From DASYLJ01 sp964432595 (GTDB taxonomy: Bacteria > Desulfobacterota > Binatia > DP-6), in assembly GCA_964432595.1 (NCBI GenBank), contig CAYSOF010000004.1, positions 124,001 through 188,000 on the forward strand: a stretch of DNA of 64,000 nt, given 5' to 3'. Both the position numbers and the translations under genes were made by a program. Under the pieces are notes generated by a model, which saw only the letters and a program-made list of their open reading frames with translations, had not been told where the DNA came from and made no database searches. Shown here piece after piece: positions 46,763 through 55,375 of this stretch; position 1 is the stretch's first letter; each line of letters begins with the position of its first letter.

Positions 46763-47740
46763 TCAGACGACGGCGTCGCGGAGGTGGCGCGCCGCGTCTT
46801 CGGGAGCGACCGGGTTCGAGTATATCCCGGTGGCCCATTCCATGCCGAGCTCGTGGCCGAGGTGCGGCACGATCTCCCAGTGCCAGTGGAACTCGGCCGC
46901 GTCGCTGCCGTCGACGGCGCCGCTGTGCAGTGCGACGCTGTACGCGGGGTCGCCGCAGACCTGACGCATCCGGGCGAGCGTGTCGACGAGCAGCGGCGCG
47001 AGCGCGTCGATCAGGTCGTTGCCGGCCGTCCCGAAGTCCGCGGAGTGCGTACCGCACGCGAGCCACGTCTCGTACGGATGCGCCGAGGCGAACGGCGTGA
47101 ACGCCACGAGATCGCCGCGCTGGCCGACGATCCGGGTGCCGTCGCCGAGCACCTCGGACAGCTGATCGCAGAAGACGCAGCGCTCTTTGCGCTTGTGGTA
47201 CTCGCGGGCGCCGGCGAGCTCCTCCTCGATGCGCTTCGGCGTGAACGGCGTCGCGATGACGTGCGAGTGCGAGTGATGATAGCGGCTCCAGAGGGCGCCG
47301 CGATTCTTCAGGACGAGCACGTAGCGGAAGCGGGGGTCGCGCCGCAGGTCGGCGAGGCGGTCGCGGTAGACCCGGAGGAGCTGCGCCATGTGGGAGGGGG
47401 TGAACTCGCCCCACGTGAGGACGTGGTCGGGGGTGTCGGTCACCAGCTCGTGCGCGCCGACGGCGTTCATCAGGTCGAACATGCCGGCGCCGCGTCGCGC
47501 CAGCTCGCCCTCTATTCGTAGCAGCGGATGACGGTCGGGGGTCACCCGGACCTCCCAGCCGTCGGGCCCGGACACCGTGGCGATCTCGACCGGGTTGCGA
47601 TGCTCGTTGCCCGGACAGAACGGACAGTCGGCGGGTCCTTCGACCGGTGAGCCGCCGCGGCGCTGCGCCAGGTCGCCCGTGCGTTCGGGGGCGATGATCA
47701 CCCAGCGGCGGAGGATTGGGTCTCGGCGTAGCTCGGACAC
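46763..47740 (-). CDS. GalT-family nucleotidylyltransferase with an altered active site
   Basis: A 325-residue protein of the galactose-1-phosphate uridylyltransferase family, with R-R-W-V-I-I-A-P-E-R, the zinc cysteines C-P-F-C and the long GalT C-terminal domain (F-H-W-H-W-E-I-V-P). The active-site motif of GalT is H-P-H-x-Q; here it reads H-S-H-S-H-V. The intermediate-stabilising Gln is replaced by His, as in HIT hydrolases and some GalT-like ADP-glucose phosphorylases. No other gal gene is nearby, so I leave the symbol blank. GTG start with a GAGGA nearby. Confidence 0.85.
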   Translation of the reverse strand: MSELRRDPILRRWVIIAPERTGDLAQRRGGSPVEGPADCPFCPGNEHRNPVEIATVSGPDGWEVRVTPDRHPLLRIEGELARRGAGMFDLMNAVGAHELVTDTPDHVLTWGEFTPSHMAQLLRVYRDRLADLRRDPRFRYVLVLKNRGALWSRYHHSHSHVIATPFTPKRIEEELAGAREYHKRKERCVFCDQLSEVLGDGTRIVGQRGDLVAFTPFASAHPYETWLACGTHSADFGTAGNDLIDALAPLLVDTLARMRQVCGDPAYSVALHSGAVDGSDAAEFHWHWEIVPHLGHELGMEWATGIYSNPVAPEDAARHLRDAVV

Positions 47741-47767
47741 GGAGGGTCCTCGTTCCCGCTCACGGCC

Positions 47768-47795
47768 TTGAGCGGAGCGACGGTCTCATTATACG
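47768..47795 (+). promoter_or_regulatory. Overlapping divergent promoter elements, acyl-CoA synthetase and GalT-like gene
   Basis: On the plus strand TTGAGC (47768-47773), 16-base spacer, TATACG (47790-47795) for the acyl-CoA synthetase. The minus strand reads a consensus TATAAT at 47793-47788, overlapping the plus -10, for the GalT-like gene, without a good -35. Confidence 0.45.
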
Positions 47796-47844
47796 GGACG
47801 ACGAACGCGCGCCAGGGCGCGCCACGGGTTTCGGGGGGAACACG

Positions 47845-49650
47845 GTGGGCTACGCCAATCTACCGCAGATGTTCTTCGGCCGGGCGGCCGAGCTCGACGA
47901 TCGAGCACGCTACCGGCACTACGCCGGCGGCGCGTGGCGCGACGTCAGCTGGACGACGATGGCGGGACGGGTCCGTCAGCTCGCCGCCGCCCTGATCGAC
48001 ATGGGCGTCGTCGCGGGCGACCGCGTGGCGTTGCTGTCGGGCACGCGCGCCGAGTGGATGGAGATCGACCTCGCGATCCTGGCGAGCGGCGCCCTCACCA
48101 TTCCCATCTATCCCTCTGTGCTCGCCGAAGAGTGCGGCTACATCCTGGCGAACGCCGGGGCGACGGTCGCGTTCGTCGAGAATGCCGCCCAGCGGGAGAA
48201 GGTGGAGGCGACGCGTCGCGACGGCTTCGTTCTCGACGGGGTTCCGCAGCGCAGCCCGGTCCGGGCGATCGTCACCATCGACGGGTCGCCGGGCGGCGAT
48301 GACACGCTCGCCGGCCTCCTGGCCCGCGGCGCCGCGTCGCTCGACCGTCACGGCGCCGAGCTCGACCGCCGCCTCGCCGCCATGACGCGAGACACGCTCG
48401 CGACGATCGTCTACACGTCCGGCACGACGGGTCCGCCGAAAGGCGTGCCGCAGACGCACGGCAACCACCTGGCCTCCGTGGACGCGACGATGCGTCTCGG
48501 CATGCTGGAGGAGGGCGGCGTCGACCTGTTCTTCCTGCCGCTCGCGCACTCCTTCGCCCGCATGATCGAGTACGTCGGGATCGCGGCGGGATCGACGACG
48601 GTGTTCGCGCGGTCGATCGACACGCTCGTCGACGACCTCAAGGTGGCGCGCCCGCACGTGCTGCCCGCGGTGCCGCGCGTGTATGAGAAGGTGTACGCGC
48701 GGGTCATGGCGGCGCGCGACGCCGGCAGCGCGGTGAAGCGGTCGATCTTCGACGCGGCGGTCGCGATCGGCACGAAGCGCAGCGCCCACGAGCGGGCGGG
48801 CAAGCCGGTGCCGCTGTGGCTGCAAGCGGCCAATGCCGTCGCGCACCGACTGGTCTTCCATCGCATCCACGAGACGCTCGGCGGCAACATTCGCTTCCTG
48901 CTCTCGGGCGGTGCGCCGCTGTCTCCCGACATCGCGGCGTTTTTCCATGCGGCGGGCATCCTGATCCTCGAGGGCTACGGCCTGACGGAGACGACGCCCG
49001 CGCTGACGGTGAACCGGCCCGATCGGTTCAAGCTCGGCACCGTGGGCCTCCCGCTCGATTGCTGCGAGATCCGCATCGCCCCCGACGGCGAAATCCTCGC
49101 GCGCGGCGCCAACGTCGTCGCCGGCTACTACAAGCGCCCTGAGGCGACGGCCGAGGCCTGGGACGCGGAGGGCTGGTTCCACACCGGCGACATCGGCGAG
49201 TTCGACGCCGACGGGTTCCTCCGCATCACCGATCGGAAGAAGGACCTGATCAAGACGTCGGGCGGAAAGTACGTCGCGCCGCAGAAGATCGAAAACCTGC
49301 TGAAGCTCCAGCCCCACATCAGCCAGGCCGTCGTCATCGGCGATCGGCGAAAGTACTGCGTTGCGCTTCTCACGCTCGACGCCCCCGAAATCGCCCGCTG
49401 GGCCGGTGCCCGGGGCCTCGCCCTGAACGGCCCCGAGGCGACGGCGGCGAACGAGTCGGTCCGCACCTTGATCGAGGGCGAGGTGGCCGCCGTGAACCAG
49501 CACCTGGCTTCGTTCGAGTCGGTCAAACAGTTCCGAATCCTCCCGAACGACTTCTCGACCGAGACCGGTGAGCTGACCCCGAGCCTCAAGGTGAAGCGCA
49601 AGGTGGTGGCCGAGCGGCACGGCGATCTGATCGAGGACATGTACCGCTGA
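47845..49650 (+). CDS. Long-chain acyl-CoA synthetase (FadD15-like)
   Basis: A 601-residue adenylate-forming enzyme activating long-chain fatty acids to acyl-CoA. The ATP loop is Y-T-S-G-T-T-G-P-P-K-G-V. Y-G-L-T-E-T-T-P follows near residue 375. The hinge and C-terminal domain are in F-H-T-G-D-I-G-E-F and R-K-K-D-L-I-K-T-S-G-G-K-Y-V, with the catalytic Lys in T-P-S-L-K-V-K-R-K near the end. GTG 47845, six bases after GGGGGGAA, is preferred to the ORF start at 47716, which lies upstream of the promoter. Confidence 0.93.
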   Translation: MGYANLPQMFFGRAAELDDRARYRHYAGGAWRDVSWTTMAGRVRQLAAALIDMGVVAGDRVALLSGTRAEWMEIDLAILASGALTIPIYPSVLAEECGYILANAGATVAFVENAAQREKVEATRRDGFVLDGVPQRSPVRAIVTIDGSPGGDDTLAGLLARGAASLDRHGAELDRRLAAMTRDTLATIVYTSGTTGPPKGVPQTHGNHLASVDATMRLGMLEEGGVDLFFLPLAHSFARMIEYVGIAAGSTTVFARSIDTLVDDLKVARPHVLPAVPRVYEKVYARVMAARDAGSAVKRSIFDAAVAIGTKRSAHERAGKPVPLWLQAANAVAHRLVFHRIHETLGGNIRFLLSGGAPLSPDIAAFFHAAGILILEGYGLTETTPALTVNRPDRFKLGTVGLPLDCCEIRIAPDGEILARGANVVAGYYKRPEATAEAWDAEGWFHTGDIGEFDADGFLRITDRKKDLIKTSGGKYVAPQKIENLLKLQPHISQAVVIGDRRKYCVALLTLDAPEIARWAGARGLALNGPEATAANESVRTLIEGEVAAVNQHLASFESVKQFRILPNDFSTETGELTPSLKVKRKVVAERHGDLIEDMYR

Positions 49651-49679
49651 GCCGCACCGCGTCACGGGCGGACCCGTCG

Positions 49680-49708
49680 TTGCGGGTCCAGATCCCCCGT
49701 GTTATACG
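49680..49708 (+). promoter_or_regulatory. Promoter of the rimP-nusA-infB operon
   Basis: TTGCGG (49680-49685), 17-base spacer, TATACG (49703-49708). It lies in the 132-base gap after the acyl-CoA synthetase gene. A start near 49715 yields a leader of about 68 nt that contains an intrinsic terminator (49738-49760). Confidence 0.6.
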
Positions 49709-49737
49709 ACCCGTTCCTGGCCTTCACTGACCGACCG

Positions 49738-49760
49738 AAGTGGGCCCCCGCCCACTTTTT
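49738..49760 (+). terminator. Attenuator-type intrinsic terminator in the rimP leader
   Basis: AAGTGGGC (49738-49745) pairs with GCCCACTT (49750-49757) around a CCCC loop, followed by a TTTTT run to 49760. It lies between the rimP promoter and ATG 49783, so it would stop transcription before the operon unless read through. A weaker alternative pairing, CACT (49725-49728) with AGTG (49739-49742), would compete with the stem. Confidence 0.7.
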
Positions 49761-49782
49761 CATTTTGGAGGAGCGAAGTTAC

Positions 49783-50283
49783 ATGGATCGGGCCGCAGTT
49801 ACCCAGCGCGTCTGGGAGCTGTCCGAGCCCGTCGCTTTGGCGGCGGGGCTCGAGCTCTACGACGTGCAGCACCGCCCCGAAGCGGGGCGGCTGGTACTGC
49901 GTCTCCTGATCGATCGCCCCGAAGGCCGGGTCACACTCGACGAGCTCGCGCGGCTGTCCCGGGAGCTCGGTGACGTCCTCGATGCGCACGACGTCGTCCC
50001 GGGACGCTATCAGCTCGAGTGCTCGTCGCCCGGTCTCAATCGTCCCCTGGTCCGCGAGGCGCACTTCGTGCGCGCCGTCGGCCAGCGGGTGTCGGTGCGG
50101 GCCCGGGAGGCCATCGCCGGCCGGCGCCAGTTCCATGGCGTGCTGGCAGCCGCCGCCAACGGCGAAATCACGGTCGAGGATCCCGACGCCGGGACCGTTT
50201 CGCTCGCCATCGCGGCGGTCGAGAAGGCCAACGTCGAATTCGACTTTCCCCGGCCTGCGGGCCCACCGCACTCGCACGCGTGA
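49783..50283 (+). CDS. rimP: Ribosome maturation factor RimP
   Basis: A 166-residue 30S maturation factor with an N-terminal alpha/beta domain (L-E-L-Y-D-V-Q-H-R-P-E) and V-T-L-D-E-L-A-R-L-S-R-E-L-G-D-V-L. The Y-Q-L-E-C-S-S-P-G-L-N-R-P-L signature and C-terminal Sm-like domain follow. GGAGGAG lies ten bases before ATG 49783. First gene of the nusA-infB operon, behind an attenuator. Confidence 0.95.
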   Translation: MDRAAVTQRVWELSEPVALAAGLELYDVQHRPEAGRLVLRLLIDRPEGRVTLDELARLSRELGDVLDAHDVVPGRYQLECSSPGLNRPLVREAHFVRAVGQRVSVRAREAIAGRRQFHGVLAAAANGEITVEDPDAGTVSLAIAAVEKANVEFDFPRPAGPPHSHA

Positions 50284-50298
50284 GGGCAGGAGGTTCCG

Positions 50299-51609
50299 AT
50301 GTTGCCGGATCTGAATCGCGTCATCGAGCAGGTGAGCAAGGAGAAGGGGATCGACCGCGGAATCATCGTGGAGGCCCTCAAAGACGCCATGCTCTCCGCG
50401 GCGAAGCGTACCTACGGTCCCGAGAAGAAGATCGAGGCGCAGTTCAATCCCGAGATCGGTGAGGTCGAGCTTTTCGAGATCCTGACCGTCGTCGATCGGG
50501 TGCAGGATCCCGAGAACGAGATGGAGCTCGGCGAGGCGCGCACGTCGATGGACCCCGAGTGCGAGGTCGGCGACGAGCTGCTACGCAAGCTGCCCTCGGA
50601 GAAGTTCGGGCGCATTGCGGCCCAGGCGGCGAAGCAGAACATCATCCAGAAGGTGCGAGACGCCGAGCGCGACAGCATCTTCAACGAGTTCAAGGGCCGC
50701 AAGGGCGAGCTCGCCTCCGGCATGGTGCAGCGGTTCGAGAAGAAGAACATCATCGTCAACCTCGGCCGCACCGACGCCATCCTGCCGGAAAAGGAGCAGA
50801 TCCCCCGCGAGCGCTATCGGCAGGGCGATCGCATCCGCGCCTACATCGTCGACGTCGAGCTATCGAGCCGCGGCCCGCAGATCGTCCTGTCGCGCACGCA
50901 CCCCGGCCTGCTGATCAAGCTGTTCGAGCAGGAGGTGCCGGAGATCTACGAGGGCATCGTCGAGGTGAAGGGTGCGGCGCGCGAGCCGGGTGGCCGCGCC
51001 AAGTTCGCCGTCACGTCCCACGATCCCGACGTCGATCCGGTCGGTGCGTGCGTCGGCATGCGCGGCACGCGCGTGCAGGCCGTCGTGCAGGAGCTGCGCA
51101 ACGAAAAGATCGACATCGTGCCGTGGACCGCGGATCCCGCGGAGTACGTCTGCCGCGCGCTCGCACCTGCCAAGGTGTCGAAGATCATCATGGACGAGGA
51201 CGAGCACGCCATGGAGGTGATCGTGCCCGACGATCAGCTCTCGCTCGCCATCGGCAAGAAGGGGCAGAACGTTCGGCTCGCATCGCGCCTCACCACTTGG
51301 AAGCTCGACGTGCGCAGCGAGTCGGAGGCCGAGGATGAGGCGCGCCGTGCGCGCGCGTCGCTCAGCGCCATCCCCGGCCTGGCGGCGGTCGAGGCGGAGC
51401 TCCTCTATCAGCACGGCTTCAAGTCGGCGGAGGATCTCGGCGCGTCGGACGAAGAGACGCTGCACGACGTCGACGGCATCGCGCCGGAGCGCGCCGAGCC
51501 GATCCTCACGGCGACGCGCGAGTACCTGGCCTCGCTGCCCGCGCCCGACGTTCCCGGCCTCGACGATGCTCCGAGCCCCGAGCCGGCCGGCGAGGAGGGG
51601 GCTGGGTGA
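50299..51609 (+). CDS. nusA: Transcription termination/antitermination factor NusA
   Basis: A 436-residue RNA polymerase factor. Domain order: N-terminal polymerase-binding domain (residues 1-125), S1 (about 135-200: G-M-V-Q-R-F-E-K-K-N-I-I-V-N), KH1 and KH2 (I-V-P-D-D-Q-L-S-L-A-I-G-K-K-G-Q-N-V-R), then one helix-hairpin-helix repeat (L-S-A-I-P-G-L). It is shorter than E. coli NusA (one acidic repeat instead of two). NusA bound to boxA-like RNA may act on its own leader. Confidence 0.95.
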   Translation: MLPDLNRVIEQVSKEKGIDRGIIVEALKDAMLSAAKRTYGPEKKIEAQFNPEIGEVELFEILTVVDRVQDPENEMELGEARTSMDPECEVGDELLRKLPSEKFGRIAAQAAKQNIIQKVRDAERDSIFNEFKGRKGELASGMVQRFEKKNIIVNLGRTDAILPEKEQIPRERYRQGDRIRAYIVDVELSSRGPQIVLSRTHPGLLIKLFEQEVPEIYEGIVEVKGAAREPGGRAKFAVTSHDPDVDPVGACVGMRGTRVQAVVQELRNEKIDIVPWTADPAEYVCRALAPAKVSKIIMDEDEHAMEVIVPDDQLSLAIGKKGQNVRLASRLTTWKLDVRSESEAEDEARRARASLSAIPGLAAVEAELLYQHGFKSAEDLGASDEETLHDVDGIAPERAEPILTATREYLASLPAPDVPGLDDAPSPEPAGEEGAG

Positions 51610-51872
51610 GGTCACCCGTTCGGACGTGCGTCGGGTGCGGGGCGCGCGCGCCGCAGCCGACCCTGACCCGCTTCGTCTCGCGCGACGGCGAGCTCGTGCT
51701 CGACGCCGGTCGTCGCCAGGCGGGACGCGGAGCTTATCTGCACGACGCCACCTCCTGCTGGTCGGCATTCGTGCAGCGCCGTGGTGCCGTGCGCTCGCTT
51801 CGCGCGACGCCGTCCAAGGCAACGCGCGAGACGCTGGTCCACACGCTCGCAGCTGCAGGGAAGCAGGGCTGA
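51606..51872 (+). CDS. YlxR/RnpM RNA-binding protein
   Basis: An 88-residue basic protein beginning P-V-R-T-C-V-G-C-G, with T-R-F-V-S and G-R-G-A-Y-L-H. YlxR homologues (RnpM) bind RNase P RNA and modulate it. The GTG overlaps the nusA stop. Always found between nusA and infB in many bacteria. Confidence 0.92.
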   Translation: MRSPVRTCVGCGARAPQPTLTRFVSRDGELVLDAGRRQAGRGAYLHDATSCWSAFVQRRGAVRSLRATPSKATRETLVHTLAAAGKQG

Positions 51873-51876
51873 CATC

Positions 51877-54693
51877 ATGTCGAAGCGCATCCACGAGCTG
51901 GCCAAGGAACTGGGGCAGACCCCGAAGGATCTCATCGCCGCCGCCGAGCGGCTGGGAATCCGTGGGAAGCGCTCACAGAGCGCGATCACCGACGAAGAGG
52001 TCACACGGATCAAGGATGGCCTGGGGCTGACGCCCCGTCCGACGGTCTCCCTTGGCTCCGAGCGTGTCGTCTCGGAGCGCGTGGTCACTCAACGCGACTC
52101 GGGCGCCGACCAAATCGTCACCGCGCTCGAGCAGACGACCGAGACGCGCCTCAAGGCGAACGTCATTCGCCGTCGCACCGCGCGCGAGGTGCTGAAGCGC
52201 GAGGAGCTTCCCGCTTCGGTGCCGGAGCCCGAGTCGGCGGGCGGCGACATTCCGCCGTCACTCGACTTCGACGCCCCCGAGCTGCCGCCCGCGATCTCCG
52301 ACATCCCGCCCCCGGCGTTCGAGCCGGAGCCCGAGCCCGAGCCGACGGCGCCCGCTCCGCCGGTCGAGGCGGCGCCGCCGCCTCCTGAGCCGGAGGCCCC
52401 GGCGGCGCCCGTCGCCGAACCGGAGGCGCCGGTCGCCGAAGCGCCGGTCGCCGAAGCGCCGGTCGCGCCGGCGCCTGAACGCCGTCCGGCGCCGCCCCCG
52501 CCTCGCATCCCCACCGCCGCGCCGCCACCGGCCCCGCGGCCGGCTGCTGCGGCCACGCCCCCGGCGACCACGACCGCCGACACGCCTCCGCCGCCTCCCG
52601 GGTTCGAGCAGATGCGCGGCGTCAAGGTCCTCGGCAAGATCGACCTGCGCAAGGCCACGGCACCGCCGTCCGCGCCGTCGTACCGCCCACCGGGCGGTGG
52701 CGACGGTGGCGCCCCCGGCGCGGCCCCGGGTGGCGACGGAGCGCCCAAGAAGAAGAAGGGCCGCAAGGTCATCAAGAAGCCCGACATGGGCGGCGTGATG
52801 GAGCGCGACTTCCATCGCGGTGGCAAGCGGCCGCAGAAGCGCCGCGCGCTGCCCGGGAAGGAGCAGCGCAAGACGGAGATCACGACGCCGCGTGCGTCGA
52901 AGCGCATCGTGCGCATCTCCGAGGTGATCACCGTCGGCGACCTCGCGAAGGCCATGGGCATCAAGGTCGGCGAGGTCCTCAAGAAGCTGATCGACATGGG
53001 CATGATGGCCACGATCAATCAGCTCCTCGACCACGACACCGCCGTGCTCCTGGCGGGCGAGTTCGAGTACCAGGTCGAGAACGTCGCCTTCGACGTCGAG
53101 CAGGCGCTCGAAGCCGAGCAGGAGACGGGTGCCGGCGAAGAGGTGCCGCGCGCGCCGGTCGTCACGATGATGGGCCACGTCGACCACGGAAAGACGTCGC
53201 TCCTCGACGCCATCCGCGCGACGGAGGTCGCCGCCGGCGAGGCGGGCGGCATCACGCAGCACATCGGCGCGTACACCGTCGACGTGCACGGCCGCCGCGT
53301 GACGTTCCTCGACACGCCGGGCCACGAGGCGTTCACGGCGATGCGTGCCCGCGGCGCCAAGGTCACCGACATGGTCGTCCTGGTCGTCGCCGCCGACGAC
53401 GGCATCATGCCGCAGACGATCGAGGCGATTAACCACGCCCGCGCGGCGGAAGTGCCGATCATCGTCGCGGTCAACAAGATCGACAAACCCGACGCGAACG
53501 CCGAACGGGTGAAGCAGGAGCTCGGCAACTACGGTCTCGCGCCGGAAGAGTGGGGCGGCGACACGATCGTCGTGCCCGTCTCCGCTAAGAGCAAGGATGG
53601 CATTCCGCAGCTGCTCGACATGCTCCTCCTCCAGGCCGACGTCCTCGAGCTGAAGGCGACCCCGAAGCGGCTCGCCAAGGGCACCATCGTGGAGGCGCGG
53701 CTCGATCGCGGCCGCGGTCCCGTCGCGACCGTCCTGGTGCAGGAAGGTACGCTCAAGGTCGGCGATTCGTTCGTCTGTGGCACGCAGTACGGCCGCATCC
53801 GCGCGATGATGGACGACAAGGGCGGGCGGCTCGACGCCGCGGGGCCGTCCACGCCGGTCGAGATCCTCGGTCTCGGCGGCGTGCCGGAGGCGGGCGACGT
53901 CTTCGTCGCGGTGCAGGACGACGCCAAGGCGCGTCAGGTCGCCGAGCATCGTCGTGGCAAGCAGCGCGAGTCGGAGATGGCGAAGACCGCGAAGGTCTCG
54001 CTCGACGATCTCTACCAGCAGATCCAGAGCGGCGCGGTGCGCGAGCTCAAGGTCGTCGTCAAGACGGACGTGCAGGGCTCGCTCGAGGCCGTCAGCGAGG
54101 CATTGCGTCGGCTCTCGACGGAGGACGTGCGGCTCAACGTCATCCACGGCTCCGTCGGCGGCATCACCGAGTCGGACGTCCTGCTGGCGTCCGCGTCGAA
54201 CGCCATCATCATCGGCTTCAACGTTCGGCCGGAGCCGAAGGCGTCGGCGCTGGCGGAGCGTGAAGGCATCGACATCCGTCTCTACAGCGTCATCTACGAG
54301 GCGGTGAACGATCTGCGCGACGCGCTCGAGGGTCTGCTCGAGCCCACGCTGCAGGAGAAGGTGCTCGGACGCGCCGAAGTGCGCCAGACGTTCTCGGTCT
54401 CGGGACTCGGGCTCATTGCGGGCTGCTTCGTCTCCGACGGCAAGGTCGTCCGCAACGGCAAGGCGCGGCTGCTGCGCGACCACGTCGTCGTGCACGACGG
54501 CCGCGTCGGCAGCTTGAAGCGCTTCAAGGAAGACGCGCGCGAGGTGCTCGCCGGCTACGAGTGCGGCATCGGGCTCGAGGGATTCCAGGACGTCAAGGTC
54601 GGCGACGTGATCGAGGCGTACGAGGTCGAAGAGGTGGCGCGTCGTCTTCCCGCGGCGCCGTCGCGCGGCCAGGCCGCCGAGCGGCCGGCGTGA
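51877..54693 (+). CDS. infB: Translation initiation factor IF-2
   Basis: A 938-residue GTPase that brings initiator tRNA to the ribosome. The short N-terminal domain (H-E-L-A-K-E-L-G-Q-T) is followed by a Pro/Ala/Glu-rich linker (residues about 100-300). The G domain starts with G-H-V-D-H-G-K-T-S, with D-T-P-G-H-E and N-K-I-D, and then domains II, III and IV end in C-G-I-G-L-E-G-F-Q-D-V-K. The linker contains a small tandem repeat. Confidence 0.97.
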   Translation: MSKRIHELAKELGQTPKDLIAAAERLGIRGKRSQSAITDEEVTRIKDGLGLTPRPTVSLGSERVVSERVVTQRDSGADQIVTALEQTTETRLKANVIRRRTAREVLKREELPASVPEPESAGGDIPPSLDFDAPELPPAISDIPPPAFEPEPEPEPTAPAPPVEAAPPPPEPEAPAAPVAEPEAPVAEAPVAEAPVAPAPERRPAPPPPRIPTAAPPPAPRPAAAATPPATTTADTPPPPPGFEQMRGVKVLGKIDLRKATAPPSAPSYRPPGGGDGGAPGAAPGGDGAPKKKKGRKVIKKPDMGGVMERDFHRGGKRPQKRRALPGKEQRKTEITTPRASKRIVRISEVITVGDLAKAMGIKVGEVLKKLIDMGMMATINQLLDHDTAVLLAGEFEYQVENVAFDVEQALEAEQETGAGEEVPRAPVVTMMGHVDHGKTSLLDAIRATEVAAGEAGGITQHIGAYTVDVHGRRVTFLDTPGHEAFTAMRARGAKVTDMVVLVVAADDGIMPQTIEAINHARAAEVPIIVAVNKIDKPDANAERVKQELGNYGLAPEEWGGDTIVVPVSAKSKDGIPQLLDMLLLQADVLELKATPKRLAKGTIVEARLDRGRGPVATVLVQEGTLKVGDSFVCGTQYGRIRAMMDDKGGRLDAAGPSTPVEILGLGGVPEAGDVFVAVQDDAKARQVAEHRRGKQRESEMAKTAKVSLDDLYQQIQSGAVRELKVVVKTDVQGSLEAVSEALRRLSTEDVRLNVIHGSVGGITESDVLLASASNAIIIGFNVRPEPKASALAEREGIDIRLYSVIYEAVNDLRDALEGLLEPTLQEKVLGRAEVRQTFSVSGLGLIAGCFVSDGKVVRNGKARLLRDHVVVHDGRVGSLKRFKEDAREVLAGYECGIGLEGFQDVKVGDVIEAYEVEEVARRLPAAPSRGQAAERPA
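52426..52466 (+). repeat. Short tandem repeat in the IF-2 linker
   Basis: A 15-base unit (GCGCCGGTCGCCGAA) is repeated exactly twice (52426-52440, 52441-52455), followed by a partial third copy. It encodes A-P-V-A-E repeats in the flexible linker, where length variation between strains would be expected. Confidence 0.8.
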
Positions 54694-54706
54694 TGGCGGC
54701 CGTCCG

Positions 54707-54994
54707 ATGGTCGTCGGCGTCCTTCGCCTCGAGCTCCTGCTGCCCGAGAACCACTCGCTGAAGGGCAAGCGGAGCGTCCTCCGCGCGATCAAGTCGCGCG
54801 TGCAGAACAAGTTCAACGTGTCCATCGCCGAGTGCGAGGATCACGACCTCTGGCAGCGGGCGACGCTCGGCGTGAGCCAGGTGGGTGCGGAGCAGCCGCA
54901 CGTCGACGCCTGCCTGCGAGAGGTCGTTCGCTTCATCGACGACATGCAGATCGCCGAGCTCGGTGAGGAGCGCGTCGAGTTCCTGCACTACTGA
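54707..54994 (+). CDS. YlxP/DUF503 protein
   Basis: A 95-residue protein with the family start L-R-L-E-L-L-L-P-E-N-H-S-L-K-G-K-R and N-K-F-N-V-S-I-A-E. The function is unresolved, but the gene usually lies between infB and rbfA, as here. ATG 54707 is the first start after infB. Confidence 0.93.
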   Translation: MVVGVLRLELLLPENHSLKGKRSVLRAIKSRVQNKFNVSIAECEDHDLWQRATLGVSQVGAEQPHVDACLREVVRFIDDMQIAELGEERVEFLHY

Positions 54995-55009
54995 CGAGAC
55001 GGAGTATCC

Positions 55010-55375
55010 GTGGCCGAGCATCGCCGCGACCGCGTCGCGCACATGATCCAGGCCGAGCTGGCGTCCCTCCTGTTGCGCGAAGCGCGTGACCCCCGTCTGC
55101 AGCGCGTGACGATCACGGCGGTCCGCATCACGGCCGACCTCAAGCTCGCGCGCGTATTCTTTCGGACGCTCGAGGCGGAGGCGCACCCGAAGGAGACGAC
55201 GCGGGCGCTCGAGCGGGCAACGCCGTTCCTGCGCGGGGCGATCAGCCGTTCGCTCGGCATGCGGGTCACACCCGAGCTCCGCTTCGAGTACGACACGACG
55301 CCCGATACCGCTCGCCGTGTCGACGAGCTCCTCCACCAGACGCGGCCCGATCCCGAGCCCGGGGACGACGAGTGA
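55010..55375 (+). CDS. rbfA: Ribosome-binding factor A
   Basis: A 121-residue KH-fold protein needed for 16S rRNA 5'-end maturation and cold adaptation. It begins with R-R-D-R-V-A-H-M-I-Q-A-E-L-A and has V-T-I-T-A-V-R-I-T-A-D-L-K-L-A-R-V-F. The GTG start lies after a GGAG. The stop overlaps the GTG of truB. Confidence 0.95.
   Translation: MAEHRRDRVAHMIQAELASLLLREARDPRLQRVTITAVRITADLKLARVFFRTLEAEAHPKETTRALERATPFLRGAISRSLGMRVTPELRFEYDTTPDTARRVDELLHQTRPDPEPGDDE

Noticed and set aside
52381..52560. Repeat-rich Pro/Ala region as a CRISPR or mobile element
   Set aside because: It is inside infB and encodes the ordinary flexible IF-2 linker; only a 15-base unit is repeated exactly.
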